NCBI GenBank assembly: GCA_963744345.1
Contig: CAVUTD010000016.1
Coordinates: 44,993-108,992 of the forward strand
Direction of reading: 5' to 3'
DNA length: 64,000 nt
Source of the DNA: DASTFP01 sp963744345
Lineage (GTDB): Bacteria > Verrucomicrobiota > Verrucomicrobiia > Chthoniobacterales > Terrimicrobiaceae
Part shown: positions 8,984 to 18,261 of the stretch, in pieces
How the letters are laid out: each line of letters starts with the position of its first letter
Position numbering within the stretch: the first letter of the stretch is position 1
Made by a program: the position numbers and the translations under genes
The notes under the pieces: model-generated
What the model was told of the DNA's origin: nothing
Databases searched by the model: none
The model's input: only the letters and a program-made list of their open reading frames with translations

Positions 8984-9573
8984 GGCTTCTTGACTGGCGT
9001 TGGCTTTGACAAAGGAGGAAACCGCAGAGGCTGGAACGGTTGCTCGCCCGTGTAGCCAGGCTCCCAATATACTTCCGAAATCCTCGTCCACTTCGCGCCA
9101 TCCGGGGGCATTAGCGAACCATCCTTCAGCCTTGCGCGCAACTCCTCGCGCAGCTCATAGCTCGAGGCTTCGGATGGCGAATCGAGCTGCAGAGGGCGAA
9201 TAATCACATTATTCTGATCGATCACCTGATAATTAACGAACACAAAGGCTCCCTCGGGAACCTCACCGGAGCTCACGATGCACCGCAGCGACAGGAAACG
9301 GCTGTAACCAATCCGCGAGATCCAGCCTTCAAATTCCCATGTTTTCCTGTCTCGTGCTCTTCGTCCTCCGGACTGGAAGCTGACAAAGTAGCGATCCCCG
9401 GTGAGAGGAACCACCCTCGCGCGATAGACTCTTTTTTTTGCGTCCTTGTGCTCCCAAACGCCAAGCAACCAGGCGTTAATGTCTTTGGAAGGTCCGCCCG
9501 TCAGCGGATGGTCGAAATAACATCCGGCAGCGATCGTACAAAGTAGCAGCACCGCGAGCGCTCTTATCCTCAT
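8980..9573 (-). CDS. Predicted lipoprotein, unknown function
   Basis: 197 aa from ATG 9573. A signal peptide ends in a lipobox-like TIAAGC, so it is probably a membrane-anchored lipoprotein. The body is beta-rich with tryptophans (WLLGVWEHKDAKKRVYRARV) and ends in a proline/lysine tail. The same frame is open further upstream, but that extension is the antisense of glgC and is not coding. The stop overlaps the end of the macrodomain gene by 4 bases. No family is recognised. Confidence 0.72.
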   Translation of the reverse strand: MRIRALAVLLLCTIAAGCYFDHPLTGGPSKDINAWLLGVWEHKDAKKRVYRARVVPLTGDRYFVSFQSGGRRARDRKTWEFEGWISRIGYSRFLSLRCIVSSGEVPEGAFVFVNYQVIDQNNVIIRPLQLDSPSEASSYELREELRARLKDGSLMPPDGAKWTRISEVYWEPGYTGEQPFQPLRFPPLSKPTPVKKP

Positions 9574-9586
9574 CGTGGTGCGCTGG

Positions 9587-10897
9587 CTATATGCGAGTTC
9601 CTGAAGCGATGACGGTCCCCTTGGGGATGACCACGATTCCATCGCGAATGTGGAAGCCTTCACCGTCCATTTCTTTGTCCTTGCCCTCCGGAGAGATGAA
9701 GACGTTGTCCCCGATGCGCGCATTCTTGTCGATGATGGCACTGCGAATCTCGCTGCCGCGTCCGATCCCGATCGGCGGCCCATCCCTTCGACTCCTTCCC
9801 GGGTCCGTCTCGTAGTGGTCTGCTCCCATGAGAATAACATTCCTGAGCGCGGTGTCTGAAGCGATGACGGAACGGATGCCCACGATGCTGTGTTCGATAG
9901 AGGCTTTTTCAATCACGCAACCGTCGCAAATGAGCGAGCTATCTATACTGGCCGATCGCACGATGCTTGCCGGGAGAAAGCGCGGATGGGTATAGACCGG
10001 CGCGCCAGGTTCATTGAAATTGAAACTTGGATTTGCAGCCGTCAGGTTGAGATTAGCCTCAAAGAACGCTCCGATGGTTCCGATATCCTCCCAATATCCC
10101 TGGAAGATGTAGGCCCGGACGGCATATTTTCTGATAGCCGCCGGGATAATGTTTTTCCCAAAGTCGGCGAAATCGTTGTCGAGACATTCCCTAAGAACGT
10201 CGCGCTTGAAGATATAAATACCCATCGACGCCTGATACAGGTCGGCCTCGCCGGACTGACCGATCGATTGCAGGAGGTCCTTGGGGATGCGAAGACTGTC
10301 GAGAATTTGCGGATCCTTTGGCTTCTCAACGAATTCGATGATCCTGCGTCTTTCGTCGGTGTGCATGATCCCGAAACTGGTCGCCGCTGAGCGGTTCACG
10401 GGAATCGTGCCCACAGTTATGTCCGCGCTCGTCTCGAGATGCTGGCGCAAGACGTGGCGGTAATCCATCCGATAGAGTTGGTCGCCGCTCAGGATAATGT
10501 AGTAATCGACTTGACGTTCGAGGAAGTACCGGAGGTTCTGGCGCACGGCATCCGCGGTTCCCTGATACCAATGTGATCCCTCAGGTGTCTGCTGCGCCGC
10601 CAAAATCTCCACGAAGCTCGGCGTGAAATTGTCGAATTTGTAGCTGGCGTTGATGTGCCGGTGCAGCGACATGCTATTGAACTGAGTGAGCACATAGATG
10701 CTGCGAATACCCGAATTGAGACAGTTACTGATCGGAATATCAACGAGCCTGTACTTGCCCCCAAGCGGCACGGCAGGCTTGGCTCTTTCCTTTGTCAGCG
10801 GGAAAAGCCTGGTGCCGGCGCCCCCTCCCATAATGATGGCTAGGGCACGATTCGTCGGCAGGATCAGGGGAAGCGCACTCATAAGCGAGATTTGCAT
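9587..10897 (-). CDS. glgC: Glucose-1-phosphate adenylyltransferase
   Basis: Makes ADP-glucose from ATP and glucose-1-phosphate for glycogen synthesis. The N-terminal nucleotidyltransferase motif GGGAGTRLFPLTKERAKPAV is followed by GKYRLVDIPISNC, the sugar-site WYQGTADAVRQN and FVEKPKDP. The C-terminus is a left-handed beta-helix ending VVIPKGTVIASGTRI. Possible starts are ATGs at 10927, 10897 and 10882; the middle one is used, without a strong ribosome-binding site to decide. It is divergent from glmS. glgX, another glycogen gene, is 49 kb away. Confidence 0.92.
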   Translation of the reverse strand: MQISLMSALPLILPTNRALAIIMGGGAGTRLFPLTKERAKPAVPLGGKYRLVDIPISNCLNSGIRSIYVLTQFNSMSLHRHINASYKFDNFTPSFVEILAAQQTPEGSHWYQGTADAVRQNLRYFLERQVDYYIILSGDQLYRMDYRHVLRQHLETSADITVGTIPVNRSAATSFGIMHTDERRRIIEFVEKPKDPQILDSLRIPKDLLQSIGQSGEADLYQASMGIYIFKRDVLRECLDNDFADFGKNIIPAAIRKYAVRAYIFQGYWEDIGTIGAFFEANLNLTAANPSFNFNEPGAPVYTHPRFLPASIVRSASIDSSLICDGCVIEKASIEHSIVGIRSVIASDTALRNVILMGADHYETDPGRSRRDGPPIGIGRGSEIRSAIIDKNARIGDNVFISPEGKDKEMDGEGFHIRDGIVVIPKGTVIASGTRI

Positions 10898-10938
10898 ATT
10901 GCCTACGTTTGGCCGAATTGTCACCATTCAAAAACTCT

Positions 10939-12786
10939 ATGTGCGGAATCGTCGGTTATGTGGGTGGCTCAGAGGCGGTTGCAATACTGATTGATGGCTT
11001 GCGGCGTCTCGAGTATCGCGGGTATGATTCTGCAGGCATCGCCACCCTCAACGGTGGGGACATAGAAGTGCGAAAAACCGTAGGGCGTGTCGCCGATCTT
11101 TCGAGAGTCATTCTCGCAAATCCTCCATCCGGCAAAGTGGGTATTAGTCATACGCGCTGGGCTACTCATGGAGCGGTGACGAATGAAAATGCGCACCCGC
11201 ATTTTGACCAGAGTGAGCGTCTGGTGCTTGTCCATAATGGTGTCATCGAGAATTATCTTTCCCTCCGAGCGGAACTCGAAGAACGGGGTCATTTTTTTCG
11301 ATCGCAGACAGACACCGAGGTGCTCGCTCACCTCATTGGCGCTAACTTCGATAGTCGTCGGCAAAATACCGAATCAGCCTTCGTGGATGCCGTGCGAGAG
11401 TCGCTCAGGCAGGTGATCGGCACCTACGGAATAGCGGTTATCCATGCTGATGTGCCAGGTGTGCTTGTCGGAGCACGGCGCGGGAGTCCACTCGTGCTCG
11501 GTGTGGGGAAAGATGAGCATTTTCTGGCGAGTGACGTCTGTGCCATCGTTGCGCACACACGCGACGCTGTGTATCTCAACGACTACGAGATTATCGCTTT
11601 GAGGGCGGATGGGTTTGATATTTCTACCTTAGCCGGCTCCGGCGCGAGCTTTCAGGTCAGCAAGGTCGAATTCTTGGCTGAGGATGTGGACAAGGGCACC
11701 TTCCCGCACTACATGCTCAAGGAAATTTCCGAGCAACCGAACACAGTGCGTGACGCCATGCGAGGGAGGCTTTCGATCGAGGAGGCAACTTCCAAGCTCG
11801 GCGGTCTAAACATGACCAACGCGGAGCTGCGTCAGGTCGAGCGCATCGTCCTATGCGGCTGCGGCACGGCGTTTCACGCGGCGATGGTCGGCGAATATCT
11901 CATGGAATCTCTCGCCCATATCCCTGTGGAATGCGAAATCGCCAGCGAGTTGCGCTACCGCAACTTGCCGATGACCCGTGACACGCTGGTCTTCGTCATC
12001 AGCCAAAGCGGGGAGACAGCCGACACCTTGGCTGCGCTACGTGAAAGTCGGCGTAAAGGTCATCGCACCCTGGGAATCTGCAACAATGTTGCGAGCACGA
12101 TCGCACGAGAAAGCGACGGAGGAGTTTATATGCATGCCGGACCCGAGATCGGTGTGGCTGCGACCAAATCCTTCACCTCGCAACTGACCATTGTCACGTT
12201 GCTGGCTCTGTTGCTCGGCCGTATTCGTTATCTTTCCTATGCAGAGGGACTCGACATTATTGCCGAGCTCGAGGAACTGCCGGAGAAAGTCGCGCGGGTG
12301 CTTGAGCGCGAGGAACAAGTTGCGGGCATTGCCAAAAAGTATGCCCGCGCGAAGAATTTCCTCTTTATGGGCAGGCAAGCCAACTATCCGATTGCTCTCG
12401 AGGGGGCTTTAAAGCTGAAGGAAATCAGCTATATCGCCGCGTCTGGTTATCCGAGCGCCGAGCTCAAGCATGGCGTGATCGCCTTAGTCAATGAGGAAAC
12501 GCCTTCGCTCTTCGTTGCTCCGCGCGACGCAGTTTTTGAGAAAAATCTGAGCAACATCGAGGAGGTAAAGGCGCGCAAAGGTCCTGTTATTGGGATAGGC
12601 ACGGAAGGCGACGAATCGCTTGCGAACGTTGCTGATGATGTCATCCTGATTCCCAAGGCTCCGGATTACCTCACGCCCATTCTCGCCGTCATTCCTCTTC
12701 AATTCTTGGCGTATCACATTGGCGTCGAATTAGGCTGCGATGTGGACAAGCCGCGGAATCTCGCCAAGAGCGTGACCGTAGAATAA
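10939..12786 (+). CDS. glmS: Glutamine-fructose-6-phosphate aminotransferase
   Basis: Forms glucosamine-6-phosphate from fructose-6-phosphate and glutamine, the entry step of amino-sugar synthesis. ATG 10939 is chosen because it places the catalytic N-terminal Cys directly after Met (MCGIVGYVG); upstream in-frame codons would bury it. Residues 1 to about 220 are the class II glutaminase (SHTRWATHG, HNGVIENY); two SIS domains follow (CGCGTAFHA, SQSGETADTL, GRQANYPIALEGALKLKE, SAELKHG), ending KPRNLAKSVTVE. Full length at 615 aa. Confidence 0.96.
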   Translation: MCGIVGYVGGSEAVAILIDGLRRLEYRGYDSAGIATLNGGDIEVRKTVGRVADLSRVILANPPSGKVGISHTRWATHGAVTNENAHPHFDQSERLVLVHNGVIENYLSLRAELEERGHFFRSQTDTEVLAHLIGANFDSRRQNTESAFVDAVRESLRQVIGTYGIAVIHADVPGVLVGARRGSPLVLGVGKDEHFLASDVCAIVAHTRDAVYLNDYEIIALRADGFDISTLAGSGASFQVSKVEFLAEDVDKGTFPHYMLKEISEQPNTVRDAMRGRLSIEEATSKLGGLNMTNAELRQVERIVLCGCGTAFHAAMVGEYLMESLAHIPVECEIASELRYRNLPMTRDTLVFVISQSGETADTLAALRESRRKGHRTLGICNNVASTIARESDGGVYMHAGPEIGVAATKSFTSQLTIVTLLALLLGRIRYLSYAEGLDIIAELEELPEKVARVLEREEQVAGIAKKYARAKNFLFMGRQANYPIALEGALKLKEISYIAASGYPSAELKHGVIALVNEETPSLFVAPRDAVFEKNLSNIEEVKARKGPVIGIGTEGDESLANVADDVILIPKAPDYLTPILAVIPLQFLAYHIGVELGCDVDKPRNLAKSVTVE

Positions 12787-12807
12787 TCCGGCGTGGGCGG
12801 GCCCGAT

Positions 12808-13026
12808 CTATTTGCCGCTCGGATAATAAATGTCGGATCTACTCGCCGTGACGGCAACGAATTCCCTCTTTACGATGGGAATGCCTCCGCGGACCATTCG
12901 GGTATAAGGCCCGTTGGCAAAGTAGTTCTGTGGTGAGTAAAGGTCGGCCCGATTCTCCAGCGTGGTGCACGAGATCAAAAAGAGCGCTCCCGCAGCGCCA
13001 ACCAGAGCGAGGAGGAGTGATTTCAC
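12808..13026 (-). CDS. Small predicted lipoprotein
   Basis: 72 aa, MKSLLLALVGAAGALFLISC at the N-terminus: a clear signal peptide with lipobox LISC. The mature part is about 52 residues with several tyrosines and no recognised domain. It converges with glmS and diverges from lgt. Confidence 0.6.
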   Translation of the reverse strand: MKSLLLALVGAAGALFLISCTTLENRADLYSPQNYFANGPYTRMVRGGIPIVKREFVAVTASRSDIYYPSGK

Positions 13027-13118
13027 GCTCGAGAGGTAAACCGCTTCTGACGCAAACTGTCAATCCGGGACAATTTGGACGTTGAGGCATAGGTCGCGCC
13101 CGGTAAGAGTTTTCCACC

Positions 13119-14063
13119 ATGCTTGCCTATTACGTACATGACCTGAGTCCCTTCGTCCTTCGCTTCAGCGAGAACTATGGCGTGCGGTGGTATGGGTTGG
13201 CGTATGTGGCAGCCTTTTTCATTGGGATCATGATCGTCCGCCGACTTTCTAAGCTCGGCTATTGTGACATTCCTGCGGAGAGAGTTTCCGACTTCATTAT
13301 TGGGGGAGCGATCTTTGGAGTGTTGGTCGGCGGGCGGCTCGGTTACATGCTTTTCTACGACCTGCAGAACTTTCTGCAGAACCCTCTTATTTTTTTTCGT
13401 GTGATGGATGGGGGGATGTCCGCCCACGGTGGCATTCTCGGACTCACGCTGTATACTCTTTGGTATTCTTTGCGGCACCGGGTCTCCTGGCGAAACCTCG
13501 GCGATAACCTGGTTGTCGCCGCGCCAATCGGCCTCTTCTTAGGTCGTGTGGCAAACTTTATCAATGGAGAGCTGTATGGTCGCGTGTCGAGCGTTCCTTG
13601 GGCGGTGCAGTTTCCGAAAGAACTGTTCGAAGCACCCCCGGTAACGCTGCAACTCGTCCTCAGCAACGCAGCCATGATCAATCCGCAATGGGTTGAAATC
13701 GAAGACGTGATTGACAATGTGGGTGGATCCGTCGCGCTGAAAGCACAGCTCGCCGATTCGCTGTCTCCGCGGCATCCCTCGCAACTCTATGAAGCCGCTT
13801 TGGAAGGTCTTGTTCTCTTCGCGATTCTTTGGGTGGCGCGAACACGCTTTCGCGTGCCGAATGGAGTCCTGACAGGTATTTTTTTTCTAGGCTATGCGAT
13901 CTTGCGGATGATCGGGGAGATTTTCCGCCAACCGGACGCACCGCTCACGGGGCCGTTCACGCGTGGACAATTTCTATCGCTTTTCATGCTCCTCATCGGC
14001 TTAGCTTTTCTGTTTTCGGCCTGGTTCCGCCCTGTTTTCCCGGCGGTGCGCAAGCGAAAGTGA
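13119..14063 (+). CDS. lgt: Prolipoprotein diacylglyceryl transferase
   Basis: Inner-membrane enzyme that attaches diacylglycerol to the lipobox cysteine of prolipoproteins. Several hydrophobic helices are visible. Signature blocks: GVRWYGL, GGRLGYMLFYD, GGMSAHGGILG (essential His) and FLGRVANFINGELYGR (essential Arg/Asn loop), then SPRHPSQLYEA. Length 314 aa is slightly above average because of a loop near residues 185-210. The window contains at least five predicted lipoproteins that would be its substrates. Confidence 0.94.
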   Translation: MLAYYVHDLSPFVLRFSENYGVRWYGLAYVAAFFIGIMIVRRLSKLGYCDIPAERVSDFIIGGAIFGVLVGGRLGYMLFYDLQNFLQNPLIFFRVMDGGMSAHGGILGLTLYTLWYSLRHRVSWRNLGDNLVVAAPIGLFLGRVANFINGELYGRVSSVPWAVQFPKELFEAPPVTLQLVLSNAAMINPQWVEIEDVIDNVGGSVALKAQLADSLSPRHPSQLYEAALEGLVLFAILWVARTRFRVPNGVLTGIFFLGYAILRMIGEIFRQPDAPLTGPFTRGQFLSLFMLLIGLAFLFSAWFRPVFPAVRKRK

Positions 14064-14078
14064 TTTTGAAGTTGGGCG

Positions 14079-15056
14079 ATGGTTACGGTCGAATATCACC
14101 GGGGTGTGCGGCTCCCTCGAGCACAAGTATGGCTTGATCCGCGGGACACACGCGCGCTGGCTTTTGTTTCTCACGCGCATAGCGACCATACCGGATTTCA
14201 CAAGCGAATTCTCTGCACGCCGGCCACGGCGCGTCTCATGCAGGTGCGACTTGAGCAAGAGGCGGGCACGTTTGAAGTGCTGCATTTCGGCGAGACGAGA
14301 AGCTTCGATGGCTGGTCGGCAAAGCTGCTGCCGGCGGGCCACGTCCTGGGATCCGCACAGTTCTGGTACGAAGCCCCCGAGGGTACTCTTCTGTATACCG
14401 GCGATTTCAAGGTGCGTAAGGGCCTATCTTGCGAAAGCCTCGTCCCGGGCAGCGCGGAGACGCTCATCATGGAAACCACTTATGGGATGCCGCGTTATCA
14501 GTTTCCCCCCGTGAGCGAAACCCTCGCTGCGGTGGTGCGCTTCTGTATGGAGGCGCTTGAGGAAGGTGAAACGCCCGTGTTGCTCGGATACTCGCTCGGC
14601 AAAGCGCAGGAGATTTTAGCGGCGCTCCAAGGAGCGAAGCTGCCCGTGATGCTCCACTCCGCCATCGCCAGAATCGCCAAGGTCTATGAGGAGTTCGGCG
14701 TCGTCTTCCCGTCCTACGCGGAGTTTCAATCGGCAACCGCGGCCGGCCACGTGCTCATTTGTCCCCCGAGCTTTAACGGGTCTCAAATGCTGCGAAGCCT
14801 TGGGCACTCTCGTGTGGCTGCGTTGACCGGCTGGGCCATGGATTCCGGAGCGGTCCATCGGTTCCAAGTCGATGCCGCGTTTCCGCTTTCGGATCACGCG
14901 GACTACAAAGATCTCATCGATTATGTGGAATCCGTGCAGCCCCAACGTGTGCTCACTCTCCACGGCTTCGCGCAGGAATTTGCGCGCGATCTCCGCGCGC
15001 GCGGCATCGAGGCATGGGCCTTGACCGGACCAAATCAACTCGAATTCTCGTTCTAA
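14079..15056 (+). CDS. MBL-fold exonuclease of the DNA-ligase-associated family
   Basis: Metallo-beta-lactamase/beta-CASP-like protein. The metal motif SHAHSDHTGFH is near residue 31; further ligands are in AGHVLGSAQ, LLYTGDFKV and SDHADY. This set and the 325-aa length match the putative exonuclease found beside ATP-dependent DNA ligases in the Lhr-Lig repair neighbourhood. The ligase lies 450 bases downstream on the same strand, which supports the name. It starts 16 bases after lgt, so it may be cotranscribed with it. Confidence 0.82.
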   Translation: MVTVEYHRGVRLPRAQVWLDPRDTRALAFVSHAHSDHTGFHKRILCTPATARLMQVRLEQEAGTFEVLHFGETRSFDGWSAKLLPAGHVLGSAQFWYEAPEGTLLYTGDFKVRKGLSCESLVPGSAETLIMETTYGMPRYQFPPVSETLAAVVRFCMEALEEGETPVLLGYSLGKAQEILAALQGAKLPVMLHSAIARIAKVYEEFGVVFPSYAEFQSATAAGHVLICPPSFNGSQMLRSLGHSRVAALTGWAMDSGAVHRFQVDAAFPLSDHADYKDLIDYVESVQPQRVLTLHGFAQEFARDLRARGIEAWALTGPNQLEFSF

Positions 15057-15506
15057 CGTTTGGAACCAAGACTCGGCGGCGCGAAACGAGCTAACTCAAA
15101 CGACCGGCTTGATACAGCTCCTGGGGCACAAGACTGGATCCCCGCAGAAGATGGTCTGGAGCCGTTCTAAATCTCTCCTGCTGCGAGATCCCATAAACTT
15201 CCTCCGAATTAAGCGCCCAGTGTTCAAACCCCACAGGTTTCGGAGAGTGCCTGGAACGCTGTCAGCATACTGCACTTAGTCTGGCGCCTTCCGGATACCC
15301 GGTGATGATGTGACTTAGGGGCAAGTTTTCTGACCGAGTCTTGCCACTTGAGTATCAAACAGTCCAGCTAAGCAAAAAGAGCTTAGCCTCACGAGGATTA
15401 CCGGATCCGGTGCTTTCTTGATAGGAGAAAATTCCGATCAGTTGGGTCCATAATAAATGGCACGCCAGTAGCCCGAGAGCGCGTCCTTTGATATGGTGGA
15501 CGAGCC
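15057..15506 (+). other. Intergenic stretch between exonuclease and ligase
   Basis: 450 bases without a supported gene. In the Lhr-Lig neighbourhood these genes usually abut, so the gap is longer than expected. No tRNA, terminator or coding remnant was recognised. Confidence 0.5.
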
Positions 15507-17189
15507 ATGGACGATATCGGTTTCAGCCGCTTCTGCCAGGTTTGCGAGACGGTGCGCAATTCAACGGGCAAGCTCGACAAGATTCGCGTCCTTGCCGACT
15601 ACCTTCGTGCGCTGGATGAAAAGGAACTCTCCCTTGCGGCTGTCTGGCTGACCGGCAGGCCTTTTGCTCAGCGCGATCCCCATCCGCTCAATCTCGGGGG
15701 CGCCGTCATATACCGTGCCCTGCTCGTCGCCAGCGGGCTCTCGGACACAGAGCTGCGCGAGATCAGCCGCAGGCACAACGACAGCGGGAAAACGACTGAA
15801 GAGGCCATGCGCGCAAAGCTGGGAACTTGCGGGTTAGCGATTATAGACCTGGGCAAGATCATCGATAAACTGCGCGCCGCAAGAGGGCCGGTCCTCAAAA
15901 CGGAGATCCTGGCCCAGGCTTTGGCGGAAATGCCTGCTGTAGCCGCCGGTTATCTCGTGCGAATTCTAACCGGGGATCTCCGGATTGGTTTGAAGGAGGG
16001 TCTGCTTGAGGATGCCGTTGCCAAAGCCTTCAACCAGGAGCCGGCGGCTTTGCGAGACGCTCACATGCTTCTCGGTGACATTGGCCGGACCGCCCTGCTT
16101 GCCAGAGAGAACCGCCTCTCCGAGGCGGAGCTAACCTTGTTTCAGCCGGTGAAGTTCATGCTCGCAAGTCCGGAACCTGATAGCGCTGCAGTGTGGCAAC
16201 GCCTTGGCAAAACTGGAGTTGTTTGGCTCGAGGATAAACTCGATGGAATTCGCGCTCAAATTCATTGCGCGAAAGGCCGCTCGGAAATCTACTCCCGGGA
16301 TCTAAAAATTATTACCGATACCTTTCCGGAAATCGCCCTTGCGGCGCGTCAACTTGAGCGGGGCGCGATACTCGATGGGGAAATCCTCGCTTGGGAAGGA
16401 AGTCGCGCGCTACCCTTCTTTGAGCTGCAAAAACGGCTTGGCCGTCGTGAGCCAGACCTTTTTCTTGGCGGACAAATCCCAGTGGTCTTTGTGATTTTCG
16501 ACCTCCTGCTCCTCGACGAGGCATCGCTACTAAAGATACCTCTCGCTGAGCGCCGGCGCCTCCTTGATGGTCTGGCGTTGCAGAGCCCTCTGCTGAAGGC
16601 AGCCCTTTGGCGTGCGTGCAGTGCTGAGGAAATTGAGCGGGCGTTTCAGGCAGCCCGCGGGAGAGCCAATGAGGGTCTGATGGCCAAGGATCCTTCCAGC
16701 CTGTACACACCTGGCCGTCGCGGCCTCTCGTGGATCAAGCTGAAAAAAGACTTTGCCACATTGGATGTTGCTGTGGTCGCCGTCGAATACGGGAATGGTC
16801 GACGCAGTACCTTGCTGAGCGACTACACGTTTGCCGTGCGCGAAGAGGCCAGCGGCGCGCTCCTGCCAATCGGAAAGGCTTACTCGGGCCTAACAGATGC
16901 GGAGATTGAAGAGTTAACCTCCCAATTCCTCGGCCTGGCCGTCTCACGGATGGGCAATCGGATTGAGGTTGAGCCGGAGATCATCGTTGAGGTGGCCTTC
17001 GATTCAATCCAGGAAAGCTCTCGTCACCGAAGCGGACTTGCCTTGCGCTTTCCGCGTATCAAACGCATTCGGCGGGACAAGACTGTCCAAGATATTGACA
17101 CCCTCGCCACAGCGCGCGGACTGGCGCGCCTCAAAAATCTTCCACCGGAGCAAGGTAGTGAGATGGCGGCGAAAAGTCGCGACAGTTAG
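15507..17189 (+). CDS. ATP-dependent DNA ligase
   Basis: Seals nicks using ATP, probably in repair. Residues 1 to about 205 are an N-terminal helical DNA-binding domain (DLRIGLKEGLLEDAVAKAF). The nucleotidyltransferase domain has motif I EDKLDGIRAQ with adenylated K244, motif III-like ILDGEILAWE, motif IV NEGLMAKDP and motif V SWIKLKK. A C-terminal OB fold follows. 560 aa is normal for the type found with the MBL exonuclease. The Lhr helicase and phosphoesterase that complete the usual four-gene set are absent; an M48 protease follows instead. Confidence 0.92.
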   Translation: MDDIGFSRFCQVCETVRNSTGKLDKIRVLADYLRALDEKELSLAAVWLTGRPFAQRDPHPLNLGGAVIYRALLVASGLSDTELREISRRHNDSGKTTEEAMRAKLGTCGLAIIDLGKIIDKLRAARGPVLKTEILAQALAEMPAVAAGYLVRILTGDLRIGLKEGLLEDAVAKAFNQEPAALRDAHMLLGDIGRTALLARENRLSEAELTLFQPVKFMLASPEPDSAAVWQRLGKTGVVWLEDKLDGIRAQIHCAKGRSEIYSRDLKIITDTFPEIALAARQLERGAILDGEILAWEGSRALPFFELQKRLGRREPDLFLGGQIPVVFVIFDLLLLDEASLLKIPLAERRRLLDGLALQSPLLKAALWRACSAEEIERAFQAARGRANEGLMAKDPSSLYTPGRRGLSWIKLKKDFATLDVAVVAVEYGNGRRSTLLSDYTFAVREEASGALLPIGKAYSGLTDAEIEELTSQFLGLAVSRMGNRIEVEPEIIVEVAFDSIQESSRHRSGLALRFPRIKRIRRDKTVQDIDTLATARGLARLKNLPPEQGSEMAAKSRDS

Positions 17190-17364
17190 AGTTCATCTCC
17201 GCGCTTCCAGGGTGATCATGATGTGAAACAAAGACGCGCGTGGCGCGTTACATCCTTGGTCCCATTGCGCGAGTAGCAAAATAACGCGTTACGTTACAAG
17301 AGCAAAGAAAGGCGCAGATCCATGGTGAAACCGTTGGCAAATCGGAGCACTTTAGGAAGTAGGC

Positions 17365-18129
17365 TTGCTCTGCGCGCAGCCCTCGGCACTCGCTTTATTA
17401 GCGGTGGCTGCTTGCTCGACCGTGCCGGAAACGGGGCGCAGGCAACTCTTGATCCTGCCGTCCTCGGCGGAAGCGGAGCAGGGCGCGCTCGCATTCAGTC
17501 AACTGAAGAGCCGCAGCCGGGTCTCGGGTGATGCGGCAGCGAACGCGAAAGTTCGACGGGTGGGCCGGAAAGTTGCAGCCGCCGTCAAACGGTCTGACAT
17601 CCAGTGGGAGTTTGCCGTTTTCATCGATTCTCCGAACGCGTTTGCGATACCGGGAGGCAAGGTGATCATCAATACCGGCTTGCTCGCACTTGTGGGAAGT
17701 GATGCCGAACTCGCGGCCATTGTCGGACATGAAATTGGTCATGTCGTGGCGCGGCACAAAAGCGAGCAGCAATCGCAATCTACTATCGCCGCATTCGTCG
17801 GATCAGTGCTCGACGTGGCCCTCGGGTCTGCCGGCGCTCCAGCAGTAAGCCGCCAATTGCTAACCGGCGCCTACAGAGCTGGCGCAGGGGTGGGCGTTCT
17901 GCTGCCTTATGCCCGAACCCACGAAAATGAAGCCGACCGGCTCGGTCTGATCTACATGGTTCGGGCCGGTTACAACCCCAACGCCGCACTTTCCATTTGG
18001 CGTAAAGTGGTTGCTTGTTCAAAAAGGCGGGGAGGAGACATGACTCCGCCCATCCTGAGAACACACCCTGTCGACGGGCAACGCATCGCGAATATTGAGA
18101 AGGATCTTCCCGTAACCAGGCCAAATTAG
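17365..18129 (+). CDS. M48-family metalloprotease, lipoprotein; 5' end probably frameshifted
   Basis: Zinc protease resembling periplasmic quality-control M48 enzymes of the BepA/LoiP type. HEIGH at about 122-126 supplies two zinc ligands and the catalytic Glu; ENEAD near 188 supplies the third. The TTG start gives a truncated signal sequence ending LAVAAC. A better N-terminus exists in another frame from ATG 17322 (MVKPLANRSTLGSRLALRAA), preceded by an AAAGG-type ribosome site. Removing one G near 17386-17387 joins the two frames into a normal lipoprotein signal. It is therefore either a recent frameshift or a sequence error. Confidence 0.8.
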   Translation: MLCAQPSALALLAVAACSTVPETGRRQLLILPSSAEAEQGALAFSQLKSRSRVSGDAAANAKVRRVGRKVAAAVKRSDIQWEFAVFIDSPNAFAIPGGKVIINTGLLALVGSDAELAAIVGHEIGHVVARHKSEQQSQSTIAAFVGSVLDVALGSAGAPAVSRQLLTGAYRAGAGVGVLLPYARTHENEADRLGLIYMVRAGYNPNAALSIWRKVVACSKRRGGDMTPPILRTHPVDGQRIANIEKDLPVTRPN

Positions 18130-18261
18130 CGGACGATGAGAGAAAGTTTGCGCGCGAATGTGAGGAATGCAAAGCAAGCACGCATCGTTACCGCCCGACG
18201 AATGGCAGAGGGCATGTTCTGACGATGGGCTTGGCGGGGCGAGAAGACCGGCAGGCGATGG

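Noticed and set aside
8980..9912. 310-aa version of the lipoprotein gene
   Set aside because: The first 113 residues are antisense to glgC and precede a clear signal peptide and lipobox at ATG 9573.
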